Made by a program: the position numbers and the translations under genes
NCBI RefSeq assembly: GCF_021026345.1
Contig: NZ_JAJNCZ010000014.1
Coordinates: 1-64,000 of the forward strand
Source: Rhizobium sp. GN54
GTDB taxonomy: Bacteria > Pseudomonadota > Alphaproteobacteria > Rhizobiales > Rhizobiaceae
Direction of reading: 5' to 3'
DNA length: 64,000 bases
Part shown: positions 37,449 through 47,260 of the stretch, in pieces
How the letters are laid out: each line of letters starts with the position of its first letter
Position numbering within the stretch: the stretch's first letter is position 1
The notes under the pieces: generated by a model
Databases searched by the model: none
The model's input: the letters and a program-made list of their open reading frames with translations, nothing else
What the model was told of the DNA's origin: nothing

Positions 37449-37554
37449 CCAACACGGATACTCCAGGATTGGAACCAACCCTTCCGTGAAACGGTTGCAG
37501 GGCCGGAGCGTGTCGCTTACATTCGGCGCGCACAGCCGTGCGAGGGAAGGGTCT

Positions 37555-38409
37555 TTGAGAAAGCTGAACGAGAAGGTAAGTGCCGCCGCCTTGACGGCGA
37601 TCCGCAACCGGCGCGGGCACCGGCCGTTCTCTGCCAACCGCGACGGCGGCGATACCGTCATCGCCTCCTACAATGTCCACAAGTGTGTCGGCGTCGACCG
37701 CAAATTCGACCCCGATCGCGTGGCGGAAGTCATTTCCGAGATCGATGCCGACGTGATCGCGATTCAGGAGGCCGACAAGCGCTTCGGCGACCGGTCTGGC
37801 CTGCTCGACCTCGTCTCGCTGGAGCGCGACTGCGGTCTCGTGCCGGTGCCGATCGCGACGCTGTCGTCCGGCAGCCACGGCTGGCACGGCAACATGCTGA
37901 TGATCCGCAAGGGCACCGTGCAGAACGTCCGCCAGCTGAAGCTGCCGGGCGTCGAGCCGCGCGGCGCGCTCGTCGTCAATTTCGAGTTTCCCACCGGCAA
38001 GCTGCGCGTCGTCGCCGCCCATTTCGGCCTTCTCAAGCGCTCGCGGGAGTTGCAGGCCAAGGCGGTGCTGGCCTCGGTGGCGCAGGAGGAGGAGATGCCG
38101 ACGGTGCTGATCGGCGACCTCAACGAATGGCGGGTCGGCCGCAAGTCCTCGCTCTCGCCGCTCTCGCCCGTGTTCGATCCGGTCGCCGGCGCCGTGCCGA
38201 GCTTTCCTTCCCGCTTCCCCGTGCTGGCGCTCGACCGGGTCCTCGGCCATCCCCACGATCTCGTCGCCGCGGTCGAGGTGCACGACAGCCCGCTTGCCCG
38301 CGTGGCCTCCGACCACCTGCCGATCAAGGCGCATATCGACCTGCAGGCGATCTGGGAGCGTTCCTATCGCCAATACGATCCGGCAAGGACCAAGGCGGTC
38401 TCGTCCTAA
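37555..38409 (+). CDS. Endonuclease/exonuclease/phosphatase family protein
   Basis: 284 residues with the EEP fold: VIASYNVHKC (metal Asn), AIQEADKR (metal Glu), VVAAHFGL, TVLIGDLNEW (catalytic Asp/Asn) and ASDHLPIKA (His). The substrate could be DNA, a phosphoinositide-like lipid or another phosphodiester. The likely start is TTG at 37555 after GGGAAGGG; no ATG is better placed. It converges on a phospholipase D-like gene, a pairing seen in other rhizobia. Its upstream flank is the IS110 remnant, so its native promoter may be lost or changed. Confidence 0.87.
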   Translation: MRKLNEKVSAAALTAIRNRRGHRPFSANRDGGDTVIASYNVHKCVGVDRKFDPDRVAEVISEIDADVIAIQEADKRFGDRSGLLDLVSLERDCGLVPVPIATLSSGSHGWHGNMLMIRKGTVQNVRQLKLPGVEPRGALVVNFEFPTGKLRVVAAHFGLLKRSRELQAKAVLASVAQEEEMPTVLIGDLNEWRVGRKSSLSPLSPVFDPVAGAVPSFPSRFPVLALDRVLGHPHDLVAAVEVHDSPLARVASDHLPIKAHIDLQAIWERSYRQYDPARTKAVSS

Positions 38410-38474
38410 AGCACGTCGCGGTCTTTCAGATCCGCTCCCGCGCAAGGCCCGCTGCGCGAACGTCGCCGGCCCTT

Positions 38475-39938
38475 CTATAGATAGGGCGATCCGAGCCAGG
38501 TGATCCGCTCGATCAACCTGCGCGAGAACGGGCGGGCCCGAAGCGCCTGCAGTTCCACCGGCTCTGCCGTCTTCAGCGCGCGGCCGATCTTTTCCTCGAG
38601 CTGCGCGGCGAAAAAGGTGTCGAACACCTCGATGTCGATCTCGAAGTTCAGCCGCAGCGACCGCGGGTCGAGGTTCGACGAGCCGATATAGGACCAGACG
38701 CCGTCGACGACCGTGAGTTTGGAGTGGTTGAACGTTCCGCCCGCCCGCCAGATCCGGCAGCCCGACTTCAGCAACTGGTCGAACTGCGCGGTCATGGCTA
38801 GATCGACGAGCTTGAGGTTGTTGGCGCCGGGCACGACGATGTCGATATGCACGCCGCGCCGCGCCGCGGTCGCAAGCGCGCTGATCAGGTCGCGCTCGGG
38901 CAGGAAATAGGGCGACATGATGCGGATATGGTTCTTGGCGATCGAGATCGCCCCCATCAGCATGCGCTGGTTGGCCTCCAGGCTCCGGTCCGGCCCCGAG
39001 GCGACGGCACGTGCCAGGAGCGCCGTGTTCGGTGCGGCAGCCGGCGCCTCCAGTTGCCAGGCCTCCCCGTCGAGCACGCCCCCGCCCGAGAAGCGCCAGT
39101 CCTCGTAGGCGACGTGAAAGAGGTCGCCGACGACCGGCCCCGTCACGCGGAAATGCGTGTCCCGCGCGACGTTCCCGTCGGAAAACTCGCTCGTGAAGGC
39201 GGCGCGGATATTCATCCCGCCGGTAAAGGCGATGCTGCCGTCGACCACGAGGATCTTGCGGTGCGTGCGCAGGTTGGCATAGGGCAGTCGCAGGCCCATG
39301 ACGATGTTGCCGTTGAAGACGCGCGCGGAAACGCCGCCCTGGCGCAGCGTCTGCATGATGCTCGGCGTCGAATAGCGCGCCCCGACCGCGTCGATGAGCA
39401 CATGCACCTCGACGCCACGCGCAACCGCGGCCGAAAGCGCCTCCGCAAGGCGCAGCCCCATGCCGTCGCGATCGAAGATGTAAGTTTCGAGCAGGATGCT
39501 GCGCCGGGCCCCGTGGATTGCCTCCAGCATGGCGGCATAGGCGGCATCGCCGGTTTCCAGCATCACGATCGTGTTGCCGGACGTCATCGAGAACCGCGAG
39601 ACGGTGTCGCCCAGGTGCTTCATCGCCGAAAGCGCGCCGCCGTAGCGGCTATGCACGAACTCGTCGGAGACGTCGTGATGCTCGGGATGGTGCCGCCCCT
39701 TCCTGGCGATCGTGCCGGCGCGCCGCAGCGTCAGCGTCTTGCGGCGGATGCGGTTGATGCCGAAGACGTAGTAGAGCACCGCCCCGATGACCGGCGACAG
39801 CAGGATGACGCCGACCCAGCCGATCGCCGCCCGCACCTCCTCCTTGGTCATCGCGGCATGGATGGCAGCCGGCGTGCCGAGCACGATCGAAAGCACGACA
39901 AGCACATGTGGCCAGTAGTCGGAAAAGGTCTGCAGCAT
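38475..39938 (-). CDS. Phospholipase D-like / cardiolipin synthase-type protein
   Basis: 487 residues. Two N-terminal membrane helices (about 9-27 and 37-60, the PLDc_N layout) precede two HKD motifs: HRKILVVDGSIAFTGGMN and NHSKLTVVDGVWSYIGSSN. This is the architecture of bacterial cardiolipin synthases (ClsA type), which condense two phosphatidylglycerols. The start is set at 39938 (GGAAG upstream); a GTG six codons earlier is possible. The convergent EEP gene lies 65 bases away. Confidence 0.88.
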   Translation of the reverse strand: MLQTFSDYWPHVLVVLSIVLGTPAAIHAAMTKEEVRAAIGWVGVILLSPVIGAVLYYVFGINRIRRKTLTLRRAGTIARKGRHHPEHHDVSDEFVHSRYGGALSAMKHLGDTVSRFSMTSGNTIVMLETGDAAYAAMLEAIHGARRSILLETYIFDRDGMGLRLAEALSAAVARGVEVHVLIDAVGARYSTPSIMQTLRQGGVSARVFNGNIVMGLRLPYANLRTHRKILVVDGSIAFTGGMNIRAAFTSEFSDGNVARDTHFRVTGPVVGDLFHVAYEDWRFSGGGVLDGEAWQLEAPAAAPNTALLARAVASGPDRSLEANQRMLMGAISIAKNHIRIMSPYFLPERDLISALATAARRGVHIDIVVPGANNLKLVDLAMTAQFDQLLKSGCRIWRAGGTFNHSKLTVVDGVWSYIGSSNLDPRSLRLNFEIDIEVFDTFFAAQLEEKIGRALKTAEPVELQALRARPFSRRLIERITWLGSPYL

Positions 39939-40131
39939 GCCGCTTCCGTCGAGCACCCCTTGATCGTTGAACGGGAATTCCGTTCACCTTAGCGCATATC
40001 CCGCAGAACGAGTATGGGTATTCGGACGGATTGCACGCAGATTCAAGGCTTTACTTGTGCTGGAGGGAGCACCGGCCGCCTGCGTCGGCGCGGGCGGCAT
40101 CCCGCCCTGCGGGGCGGGATGCCGGACCCGG

Positions 40132-41190
40132 TCAATCCTCCAGCGTGCCGGGCGCGCGGTCGGTCCGGATCCGGTCCTCGCAGACGATCTTCATCAGATC
40201 GTCGCCGCGGCGGACGAACCGGTCCGAGGTGCGGGTGGCAATCAGCCCGGCCCGTTCGGTGCGTATCTGGTAAGTCCCGTCGGCAAGTCCCGGCCGGGTG
40301 ATGATCGTCGCCAGCAATTCGCCGGCTTCCACCATGTCGCCGATATCCCTGTGAAACAGCACCGTCCCCGGCTCCAGCGCCCGCACCATGTCGATGTTGT
40401 CGAGCGGAACCGCGGGGCCGGTGAATTCCGGCACCTGCGCCCCGGCACCGCGAACCACGCCGCGGGCCGCCAGAAAGCGGAACAGACCGTCCGCATCCGC
40501 CCTGGCTGTCTCCGGATGGACGTCCCGCCGCCCGCGCAATTCGACGGTGACGGCAAGCCTGCCCGGCACCTTGGCGGGCTGGCCGCCGTCCTGGCGCTTG
40601 AAGGCATGGCCGACCGCCTCCTCGAAGGCGGTGCTCTCGCCGTCCGAGAGGAACACCGCCTGCATCGACAGGGCGGCGGCGAGATCGGCAGCTTCCGGCC
40701 AGAATGCCTCGTCGATATAGGCATACTGGACGGATTCGTCGTCGCAATGCAGGTCCAGCACCAGTTCGGCGCCGAGCGCCATGTGCAGCAGCGTCCGCTT
40801 CAGTCGCTTCACGGCCGTTTCCCGGTCGAGACCGGCCAGAAGATCGTTCCGCTCTGCCAGCGTGACCAGTGGAAAGTCGCGGTTGAAGTTCGTGCGCGAG
40901 GCGAGATCGAAGCGGCCCTGCATCTCGCCGAAATGGGCCTGCGCGGCGCCGATCGGATTGGCCTGCGGAACGATCGTCACGTCGCCGGCGAGCGCCCCCT
41001 CGGCCTCCGCCTTCCGCAACCTGTCGCAGAGGAAATGCAGCACGGCTGTGCCCGGCAACTCGTTCGCATGCAGCGCCGCCTGCAGGTAGACCCTGGGTGC
41101 CGTCTCCGTATCGCCGCGAAAGCGCAGCACGGGCAGCCGCCATTCGACGCCGGGCGTATCCCCGGCAATGGTGATCTCCGATTGCTCCAT
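40132..41190 (-). CDS. Succinylglutamate desuccinylase/aspartoacylase family protein
   Basis: 352 residues of the M14-like AstE/ASPA group of zinc amidohydrolases. QAALHANELPGTAVLHFL carries the metal His/Glu, and ELVLDLHCDDE the third His. DNIDMVRALEPGTVLFHRD and the C-terminal biotinyl-lipoyl-like domain are typical. It would deacylate an N-acyl amino acid or related compound; AstE function is not supported because no ast genes adjoin it. The start at 41190 has GAGGA upstream. Confidence 0.88.
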   Translation of the reverse strand: MEQSEITIAGDTPGVEWRLPVLRFRGDTETAPRVYLQAALHANELPGTAVLHFLCDRLRKAEAEGALAGDVTIVPQANPIGAAQAHFGEMQGRFDLASRTNFNRDFPLVTLAERNDLLAGLDRETAVKRLKRTLLHMALGAELVLDLHCDDESVQYAYIDEAFWPEAADLAAALSMQAVFLSDGESTAFEEAVGHAFKRQDGGQPAKVPGRLAVTVELRGRRDVHPETARADADGLFRFLAARGVVRGAGAQVPEFTGPAVPLDNIDMVRALEPGTVLFHRDIGDMVEAGELLATIITRPGLADGTYQIRTERAGLIATRTSDRFVRRGDDLMKIVCEDRIRTDRAPGTLED

Positions 41191-41348
41191 CTCGTGTCCT
41201 CGCCGTTTCTCCACTGACGGCGGTTTATGCGGATTGCGCACGATCGGTGCAACCCCGCAATTGCGGCAGGGCCGGCGGAAAACGGGTTGAAATTCGCTCC
41301 GGGAAACCCGATTCTGAGGGTGCCCGAATGGCAACGGGAGGCTGCGCC

Positions 41349-41906
41349 ATGGCAGGTTCGTCCAGCTATCTGATCTTCGAGACCGCGGGCGGCCCCTGCG
41401 GGATCGCCTGGAACGCTGCGGGTGTCACGCGCTTCCAGCTTCCCGGCGAGGATGCCGAAACCACCCGTCGCCTGCTGTTGCGACGCGCAGCCGGCGCTGT
41501 GCCCGGTGAGCCGTCGCAGTTCGTGGCCGCAGCGGTGCAGGCCGTCAAACGCTATTTTGCCGGCGAGCCGGCGGACTTTTCCACCGTGCCCCTCGACCTT
41601 TCCGGACAGGACGATTTCTTCAAGGCGGTCTACGCCGCCGCGCGCAAGGTCCCCTGGGGGCGGACCACCACCTATGGCGCGCTCGCCCGCGAACTCGGCG
41701 CAGGCCCGGAGGCGGCGCGCGATGTCGGCCAGGCCATGGCGAAGAACCCGGTCGCCCTGATCATCCCCTGTCACCGGGTGCTGGCGGCCGGTGGCAAGGT
41801 GGGCGGCTTTTCAGCCCCCGGCGGCGCGACGTCCAAGGTGCGGATGCTGGCCCTGGAAGGTATCTCCTTCGCTCCGCCGCCGGCCCAGCAGTCCTTCGGG
41901 TTCTGA
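41349..41906 (+). CDS. ogt: Methylated-DNA--protein cysteine methyltransferase
   Basis: 185 residues. A suicide repair protein moving the O6-alkyl group of guanine to its own cysteine C141 (IIPCHRVLAAGG). The DNA-binding region KVPWGRTTTYGALARELG (helix-turn-helix with Arg finger) precedes it. No AlkA/Ada domains are present, so this is the Ogt/AGT type. The ATG at 41349 follows GGGAGG at seven bases. An earlier in-frame ATG (41328) lies just upstream of that Shine-Dalgarno and is less likely. Confidence 0.93.
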   Translation: MAGSSSYLIFETAGGPCGIAWNAAGVTRFQLPGEDAETTRRLLLRRAAGAVPGEPSQFVAAAVQAVKRYFAGEPADFSTVPLDLSGQDDFFKAVYAAARKVPWGRTTTYGALARELGAGPEAARDVGQAMAKNPVALIIPCHRVLAAGGKVGGFSAPGGATSKVRMLALEGISFAPPPAQQSFGF

Positions 41907-42017
41907 CGGCGCAAAGGTCGCTGTCTGGAAGAATAGCCATCCGGCCCCGCACTCAACGGGCTCGCATCTGGAAAGGGGATGACGAAACTCGACAGGGTCT
42001 CGTCATCCCAGCCCGGA

Positions 42018-42671
42018 TCAGCCTTGGCTGGTCGGCACCGGCGTGTTGAGCAATTGCTGCTCCCACAGGAACGCGATGCCGCTGCCGGCCATATGCTCCT
42101 TGAGGATATCGACGAATGCGGCGCCGGTCTTGGTCCGCGCATGGTCGCGCTGCCATTCGGATGCCAGCGCCAGCCACGTCATCATGTTGCAGCCGGCTGC
42201 GATCATGCGCTGGATCGCCACCTGATGGGCTTCGACCGACACGCCGCCGCAGGCATCCGTGATCACCGTCACGTCCCAGCCTTCGCCGGCAGCCTGGATC
42301 GCCGGCATCGCGACGCAGATCTCCGTATAGAGGCCTGCGATGATCAGCTGCTTGCGGCCCGTCGCCTTGACGACATCGACGACCTTCTGGTCTTCCCAGG
42401 TGTTGATGAAGGTCCGGTCGATGACTTCCTGGCCCGGGAAGACATCGGTGATCTGCGGGAAGATGAGGCCGCCCCGGTCGGCGATCACGCTGGTCAGGAT
42501 GGTCGGTACGTCAAAGGCCTTGGCGGCCTTCGCCAGAGCCGCCGCATTGTTGACCGCCATATGCGGGTCGTGGCTGTTCAGGTTCGTGAGCTGGAAAGGC
42601 TGGTGGTCGATCAGGACCAGGACCGAGTCTTCGGGACGAAGAAGCGAAGCGAGACCGTTGCGAAAAGTCAT
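42018..42671 (-). CDS. YcaC-type isochorismatase-family hydrolase
   Basis: 217 residues of the cysteine hydrolase family. The catalytic Asp is in VLVLIDHQPFQL and the Cys in GLYTEICVAMPAIQA, with the cis-peptide/Lys region near TGRKQLIIAG. It most resembles YcaC-like proteins of unknown substrate, not true isochorismatases. The ATG at 42671 has AGGGA seven bases upstream. It is divergent from a LysR gene over 154 bases, so that regulator probably controls it. Confidence 0.9.
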   Translation of the reverse strand: MTFRNGLASLLRPEDSVLVLIDHQPFQLTNLNSHDPHMAVNNAAALAKAAKAFDVPTILTSVIADRGGLIFPQITDVFPGQEVIDRTFINTWEDQKVVDVVKATGRKQLIIAGLYTEICVAMPAIQAAGEGWDVTVITDACGGVSVEAHQVAIQRMIAAGCNMMTWLALASEWQRDHARTKTGAAFVDILKEHMAGSGIAFLWEQQLLNTPVPTSQG

Positions 42672-42825
42672 TGTCAAATCCCTATGCTACCGTTTCGGGT
42701 GAGGTTGGTCGTGCGGGGAGACATGCGCCGACTGCGACGCTGCCGGGGCCGACATTGTCATTCCCGCCAAAGATGCGGTACCGGTCTTGGGTGCTACGCT
42801 GTGTCGCAAAACGAGGAACGCTGAT

Positions 42826-43719
42826 TTGGATATCGAAGAGCTGCGGACATTCGTGGAGGTTGCCGATGCCGGGGGCGTTTCCCCCGCTGCGCGCCGGCTC
42901 GGCGTCTCCAAGTCGATCGTCAGCCGGAGGCTTGCCCGGCTTGAAGCGGAACTCGGCGTCCAGCTTCTGGCGCGAACCACCCGCGGCGCCGCTCTGACGG
43001 AGGCAGGGATCCTGTTCCGCGACCATGCGGCCAGGGCCTTCGCCGAGATCGATGTGGCCCGGGAAATGATCCTGCCCGCCGGCGAGCTTCGTGGCCGCTT
43101 GCGCGTAGCCGTGCCGCTTTCCTTCGGGCTGACGCACTTCGCGCCCATGCTCGCGGAAATGGCGCGACGCCACCCGCAGCTCCACATCCATGCCGATTAC
43201 AGCGACCGTTTCGTCGACCTCGTCACGGAGGGTTTCGATTGTGCGATCCGGCTCGGCCACCTCCAGGACTCGAACCTGATCGCAAGACGCGTCGGGCCGA
43301 TCTACGGAAGGCTCGTCGCAAGCCCGCTCTATATCGAAGCGCACGGTTCACCCGAGACGCCGGAGGAACTCGCCGCCCATCAGGCGCTCATGCAGGGAAC
43401 GGAATCCTGGCAGCTGACCGATGGCGACAAGGTCGTCACGGTTCATCCGCGGGGGCGCTTCAAGGCTGACAACGGCACGGCTCTCGTCGCAGCCGCGGTG
43501 GCAGGCCTCGGCATCGCCTATCTTCCCGATTGGCTCACCCGCGAACATCGGGCCTCCGGCGCGCTTGTGCCGGTCATGACGCGCCATCCGCCGCCTTTGG
43601 CAGGCGTCTATGTCGTCCGCCCGCCGGGGCAGCATCCTGCACGGAAGGTGCGGGTGCTCACAGAGTTGCTGGTCGAGTTTTGCGAACCGCCTTCTGACCT
43701 TGCACGTGCCACCCGCTGA
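42826..43719 (+). CDS. LysR-family transcriptional regulator
   Basis: 297 residues. The N-terminal helix-turn-helix is FVEVADAGGVSPAARRLGVS plus KSIVSRRLARLEAELGVQLL, followed by a CrgA-type effector domain (LRVAVPLSFG, GFDCAIRLGHLQDS). Regulators of this subgroup usually act on the divergent gene. The likely start is TTG at 42826 (LDIEELRTFVE), with GAGGAA eight bases upstream; a more upstream start would add 13 unconserved residues. Confidence 0.9.
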   Translation: MDIEELRTFVEVADAGGVSPAARRLGVSKSIVSRRLARLEAELGVQLLARTTRGAALTEAGILFRDHAARAFAEIDVAREMILPAGELRGRLRVAVPLSFGLTHFAPMLAEMARRHPQLHIHADYSDRFVDLVTEGFDCAIRLGHLQDSNLIARRVGPIYGRLVASPLYIEAHGSPETPEELAAHQALMQGTESWQLTDGDKVVTVHPRGRFKADNGTALVAAAVAGLGIAYLPDWLTREHRASGALVPVMTRHPPPLAGVYVVRPPGQHPARKVRVLTELLVEFCEPPSDLARATR

Positions 43720-43791
43720 AGTCGGAAGGGTGCTTGCCGGGCCCCCAGCGAAAACGCAACGGCGGATCCGCCGACCGCCGCCGGCTCCCGC

Positions 43792-45369
43792 TCACTCCCA
43801 CTCGATGGTGCCGGGCGGCTTGCTCGTCACGTCGTAGACGACGCGGTTGATGCCGCGGACTTCGTTGATGATGCGGGTGGCGGTGCGGCCGAGGAAGGCC
43901 ATGTCGTAGGGATAGAAATCCGCTGTCATGCCGTCGACCGACGTGACCGCGCGCAGCGCGCAGACGAAGTCGTAGGTGCGGTAGTCGCCCATGACGCCGA
44001 CCGTCTGGACCGGGAGCAGCACCGCAAAGGCCTGCCAGATCGTATCGTAGAGGCCCGCCTTGCGGATTTCGTCCAGATAGATCGCATCCGCCTTGCGCAG
44101 GATGTCGAGCTTCTCGCGGGTGACGGCGCCGGGGCAGCGGATGGCGAGGCCCGGGCCCGGGAAGGGATGGCGGCCGATGAAGCTCTCCGGCAGGCCGAGC
44201 TCGCGACCGAGCGCGCGCACTTCGTCCTTGAACAGTTCGCGCAAGGGCTCGACGAGCTTCATGTTCATGCGCTCGGGCAGGCCGCCGACATTGTGGTGGC
44301 TCTTGATCGTCACGGACGGGCCGCCGGAGAAGGATACGCTCTCGATGACGTCGGGATAGAGCGTGCCCTGCGCCAGGAATTTCGGCACGCCCTTGCCGTC
44401 GGCTGCGATCTTGCCGGCCTCGGCCTCGAACACTTCGATGAACAGGCGGCCGATTGTCTTGCGCTTGACTTCCGGGTCGCTGACGCCGGCAAGCTCGGTG
44501 AGGAACAGGTCGGAGGCGTCCACGTGCACCAGCGGGATATTGTAGTGGTCGCGGAACATGCCGACGACCTGCTCGCTCTCGCCCATCCGCATCAGGCCGT
44601 GGTCGACGTAGATGCAGGTCAGCTGGTCGCCGATCGCCTCATGGATCAGCACGGCTGCGACGGAGCTGTCGACGCCGCCGGACAGGCCGCAGATCACGCG
44701 TTCGCTGCCCACCTGTTCCCTGATCTTGCGGATCATCTCGGCCCGGTAGGCGGCCATCGTCCAGTCGGACTTCAGCCCGACGATCTTGTGCACGAAATTG
44801 GCGAGCAGCTTGGCGCCGTCCGGCGTGTGCATCACTTCCGGATGGAACATCGTCGTGTAGTAGCGGCGACCCTCGTGCACGGCGATCGCACAGGGCGCGT
44901 TCTCGGAGGTGGCGACGACCTCGAAGCCTTCGGGAAGCTGCGTGACGCGGTCGCCATGGCTCATCCAGACGGGATAGCGTTCGCCGACGGTCCAGAAACC
45001 GTCGAACAGTGGGCTCGCTTTCCTGATCTCGACGTCGGCGCGGCCGAACTCGGCCGCATGGCCGCCCTCGACGACGCCGCCGAGCTGCGTTGCCAGCGTC
45101 TGCTGGCCGTAGCAGATGCCGAGGATCGGCACGCCCGCATCGAACACCGCCTGCGGGGCGCGGGGGCTGCCTTCGGTCGTGACCGAGGCCGGCCCGCCGG
45201 AGAAGATCACGCCCTTCGGCTGCATCTTGTCGAAAGCAGCAGCCGCGCTCTGGAAGGGATGGATTTCGCAGTAGACGCCGGATTCGCGGATGCGCCGCGC
45301 GATCAGCTGCGTCACCTGGCTGCCGAAATCGATGATGAGAATGCTGTCGGGATGAGCTGTCTGGGTCAT
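43792..45369 (-). CDS. guaA: GMP synthase (glutamine-hydrolysing)
   Basis: 525 residues. Amination of XMP to GMP. The N-terminal class I glutamine amidotransferase domain has [17 protein letters not shown] (nucleophile Cys) and [11 protein letters not shown] (His, Glu). The ATP pyrophosphatase domain starts at [17 protein letters not shown] (PP-loop). The C-terminal dimerisation domain ends PPGTIEWE, the standard GuaA terminus. It is full length, with no sign of a guanine riboswitch in the short 76-base leader. Confidence 0.98.
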   Translation of the reverse strand: MTQTAHPDSILIIDFGSQVTQLIARRIRESGVYCEIHPFQSAAAAFDKMQPKGVIFSGGPASVTTEGSPRAPQAVFDAGVPILGICYGQQTLATQLGGVVEGGHAAEFGRADVEIRKASPLFDGFWTVGERYPVWMSHGDRVTQLPEGFEVVATSENAPCAIAVHEGRRYYTTMFHPEVMHTPDGAKLLANFVHKIVGLKSDWTMAAYRAEMIRKIREQVGSERVICGLSGGVDSSVAAVLIHEAIGDQLTCIYVDHGLMRMGESEQVVGMFRDHYNIPLVHVDASDLFLTELAGVSDPEVKRKTIGRLFIEVFEAEAGKIAADGKGVPKFLAQGTLYPDVIESVSFSGGPSVTIKSHHNVGGLPERMNMKLVEPLRELFKDEVRALGRELGLPESFIGRHPFPGPGLAIRCPGAVTREKLDILRKADAIYLDEIRKAGLYDTIWQAFAVLLPVQTVGVMGDYRTYDFVCALRAVTSVDGMTADFYPYDMAFLGRTATRIINEVRGINRVVYDVTSKPPGTIEWE

Positions 45370-45445
45370 GGCGAGCCTTTAATGAAATTTGCCGCAGGGC
45401 GCAACGGGGTCCGGCGCAATCGGTCAATATCAGTGCAGGTTGGTT

Positions 45446-46099
45446 TCAGAGGGCGAGCGCGCCGTCGCTCACGGCCTGTTCCAGCTGTGCCACCGCATCG
45501 GCCAGCTTCCGGTCGATGACATGCAGATATTCCGTCCAGTCGGAGACATGCGTCAGTTCCGCCTTGCCGTCGGAAATGCCACGCAGGCCGATCAATGGAA
45601 CACCGAAGGCCTGGCAGGCGCGCAGCACGGCAAAGGTCTCCATCTCCACCATGTCGGCATCGATGCCGTCATAGGCGGCGCCCGAGACGATGTTCGCCCC
45701 GGTCGAAAGGCGGGCCGTCGCGATCCCCGGAACCTCAAGCGTCATCGGCACGACGACGGGCAGGTCGAGAAGCGGTGTGGCCCCCTTCTCGAAGCCCAGC
45801 GGCGAGGCGTCCATGTCGCGGTAGGAGACGGAGGACGCCTGGTAGACGCCCGTCTGCTCCAGGCGCGCGGATCCGGCCGAGCCGAGCGAGACGACGAGGT
45901 CCGGCAGGCGGTCGCGGGCCTCCAGACGGGCCAGTGCCCGCGTCACCTGCACCGCCGCCTCGACCGGGCCGATGCCGGTCATCATCGGCGTGATCCGGGC
46001 GCGCAGGTGCTCGCCGTACTCGGCATCCACCGCCATCACGTAGAGCAGTCGCTTCCCGCCCATCTGCTTGAGCGTATAGGGCATCGGTTCCTGGCTCAT
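45446..46099 (-). CDS. MTA/SAH nucleosidase-like phosphorylase
   Basis: 217 residues with the PNP/UDP fold of methylthioadenosine/S-adenosylhomocysteine nucleosidases. It shows ITPMMTGIGPVEAA, VVSLGSAGSARLEQTGVYQ and VEMETFAVLRAC (catalytic Glu), and a downstream GLRGISDGK (catalytic Asp). It would release adenine from MTA/SAH or another purine ribonucleoside. The ATG at 46099 overlaps the stop of the upstream thioesterase gene by four bases. Confidence 0.85.
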   Translation of the reverse strand: MSQEPMPYTLKQMGGKRLLYVMAVDAEYGEHLRARITPMMTGIGPVEAAVQVTRALARLEARDRLPDLVVSLGSAGSARLEQTGVYQASSVSYRDMDASPLGFEKGATPLLDLPVVVPMTLEVPGIATARLSTGANIVSGAAYDGIDADMVEMETFAVLRACQAFGVPLIGLRGISDGKAELTHVSDWTEYLHVIDRKLADAVAQLEQAVSDGALAL

Positions 46100-46545
46100 C
46101 CGGCGACGTCCTCGCGGCCGCGCATCACCATCATCGTCCCCGTCATCGAGGCGATCAGCTTTGCCGGGCCGTCGCCGACCGAATAGGCGCGGCCGTCGGC
46201 GACGATGATGTTGGAGCCCGGCTTCGTCACCTCGCCGCGAAAGAGAAACCACTCGCCCCGCCCGGGCGACATCAGGTTGACCTTGAACTCGATCGTCAGC
46301 AGCGAGGCCGCCGGCTCGATGATCGTGTAGGCGGCATAGGTGCAGGCCGTGTCGAGTGCCGCCGAGATGACGCCCGCATGCAGGAAGCCGTGCTGCTGCG
46401 TCAGCTTCTCGTCGAAAGGCAGCTCGATCTCCACCGTGCCGTGCTCGGTCCGCGTCAGCTGGGCGCCGATCAGCCGCATGGCCGCCTGCCGCTGGAAGCT
46501 GGAGGTGATGCGTTCACGGAAATCCGCTGGCGGAAGGTCGGTCAT
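46096..46545 (-). CDS. PaaI-family hotdog thioesterase
   Basis: 149 residues. The hotdog signature QQHGFLHAGVISAALDTACT (Asp/Glu active-site region of PaaI/YdiI-like thioesterases) is followed by LLTIEFKVNLMSPGRG. It would hydrolyse an acyl- or aryl-CoA thioester. The start at 46545 is chosen for family N-terminus fit; an in-frame ATG at 46572 is possible. It overlaps the nucleosidase-like gene, so the two are one transcription unit. Confidence 0.88.
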   Translation of the reverse strand: MTDLPPADFRERITSSFQRQAAMRLIGAQLTRTEHGTVEIELPFDEKLTQQHGFLHAGVISAALDTACTYAAYTIIEPAASLLTIEFKVNLMSPGRGEWFLFRGEVTKPGSNIIVADGRAYSVGDGPAKLIASMTGTMMVMRGREDVAG

Positions 46546-46707
46546 GTCTCTCGTTCGGTTCGCATGGTGCATTGCGACAGGGCTGGAACCCTCGCATGCG
46601 CGCGGCCATGCTGCAAGACATCAATTGACCGGGACACTCAAGGCTGCAGGCCCGTTGTCCGGCCGCGCGAGCATTGCAGGAGCGGGGCGTCGCACTACAT
46701 ATTCTCC

Positions 46708-47256
46708 ATGGATGCTGGCATCGAGATCAGAAAGGGCCGGACAGCCGACGTCTTCGCCATCGGCCGGGTGCTCGTCGAAACCTGGAGGGCCACCTTCCGG
46801 GGGCTTCTCGATGACGGCTTCCTCGACCGCATGTCGCCGGCCGAGCAGGCGCTCCGCCACATGGAACGGCGCAATTCGCTGGGCGTCGGCCATTTCGTCG
46901 CGATCGATCGCCGGACGGGCGAACTCGTCGGCTTCGCCAATTTCGGACCGGCGCGCTACGCGACGCCGACGCCGGTGGGCGAGATCTATGCGCTCTACGT
47001 CCTGCCCGCCTATCAGGGGCTCGGCATCGGTGAGGCGCTGGTGCGCGCGGTTGCCCGCTGGATGGTCGAAGGCGGAACGGTAACGCTTCTGGCCTGGGTG
47101 CTGTCCACCAATCCGAACCGCGCCTTCTACGAGCGCCTGGGCGCCGCACCGGTCGAGACCGGCTTTGTCGGCATCGGCGGGCATCGCTACGAGCAGGTGG
47201 CCTATGCCTGGCGCGACCTCCACCTGCTGATCGCCCGCGACGCCGGCGCGGTGTGA
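46708..47256 (+). CDS. GNAT-family N-acetyltransferase
   Basis: 182 residues with one GNAT domain: IEIRKGRTADVFAIGRVLVE at the start, GEIYALYVLPAYQGLGIGEA as motif A (acetyl-CoA pyrophosphate loop Q-x-x-G-I/L-G), and NPNRAFYERLGA as motif B. The acceptor is unknown. The Shine-Dalgarno is weak. It ends four bases before the convergent DUF1513 gene. Confidence 0.9.
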   Translation: MDAGIEIRKGRTADVFAIGRVLVETWRATFRGLLDDGFLDRMSPAEQALRHMERRNSLGVGHFVAIDRRTGELVGFANFGPARYATPTPVGEIYALYVLPAYQGLGIGEALVRAVARWMVEGGTVTLLAWVLSTNPNRAFYERLGAAPVETGFVGIGGHRYEQVAYAWRDLHLLIARDAGAV

Positions 47257-47260
47257 GCTC

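Noticed and set aside
40132-41190. Assignment as astE
   Set aside because: No other arginine succinyltransferase pathway genes are nearby, and family motifs alone do not separate AstE from aspartoacylases and related deacylases.
43792-45445. Guanine-type riboswitch before guaA
   Set aside because: The leader is only 76 bases and I cannot find paired aptamer arms in it.
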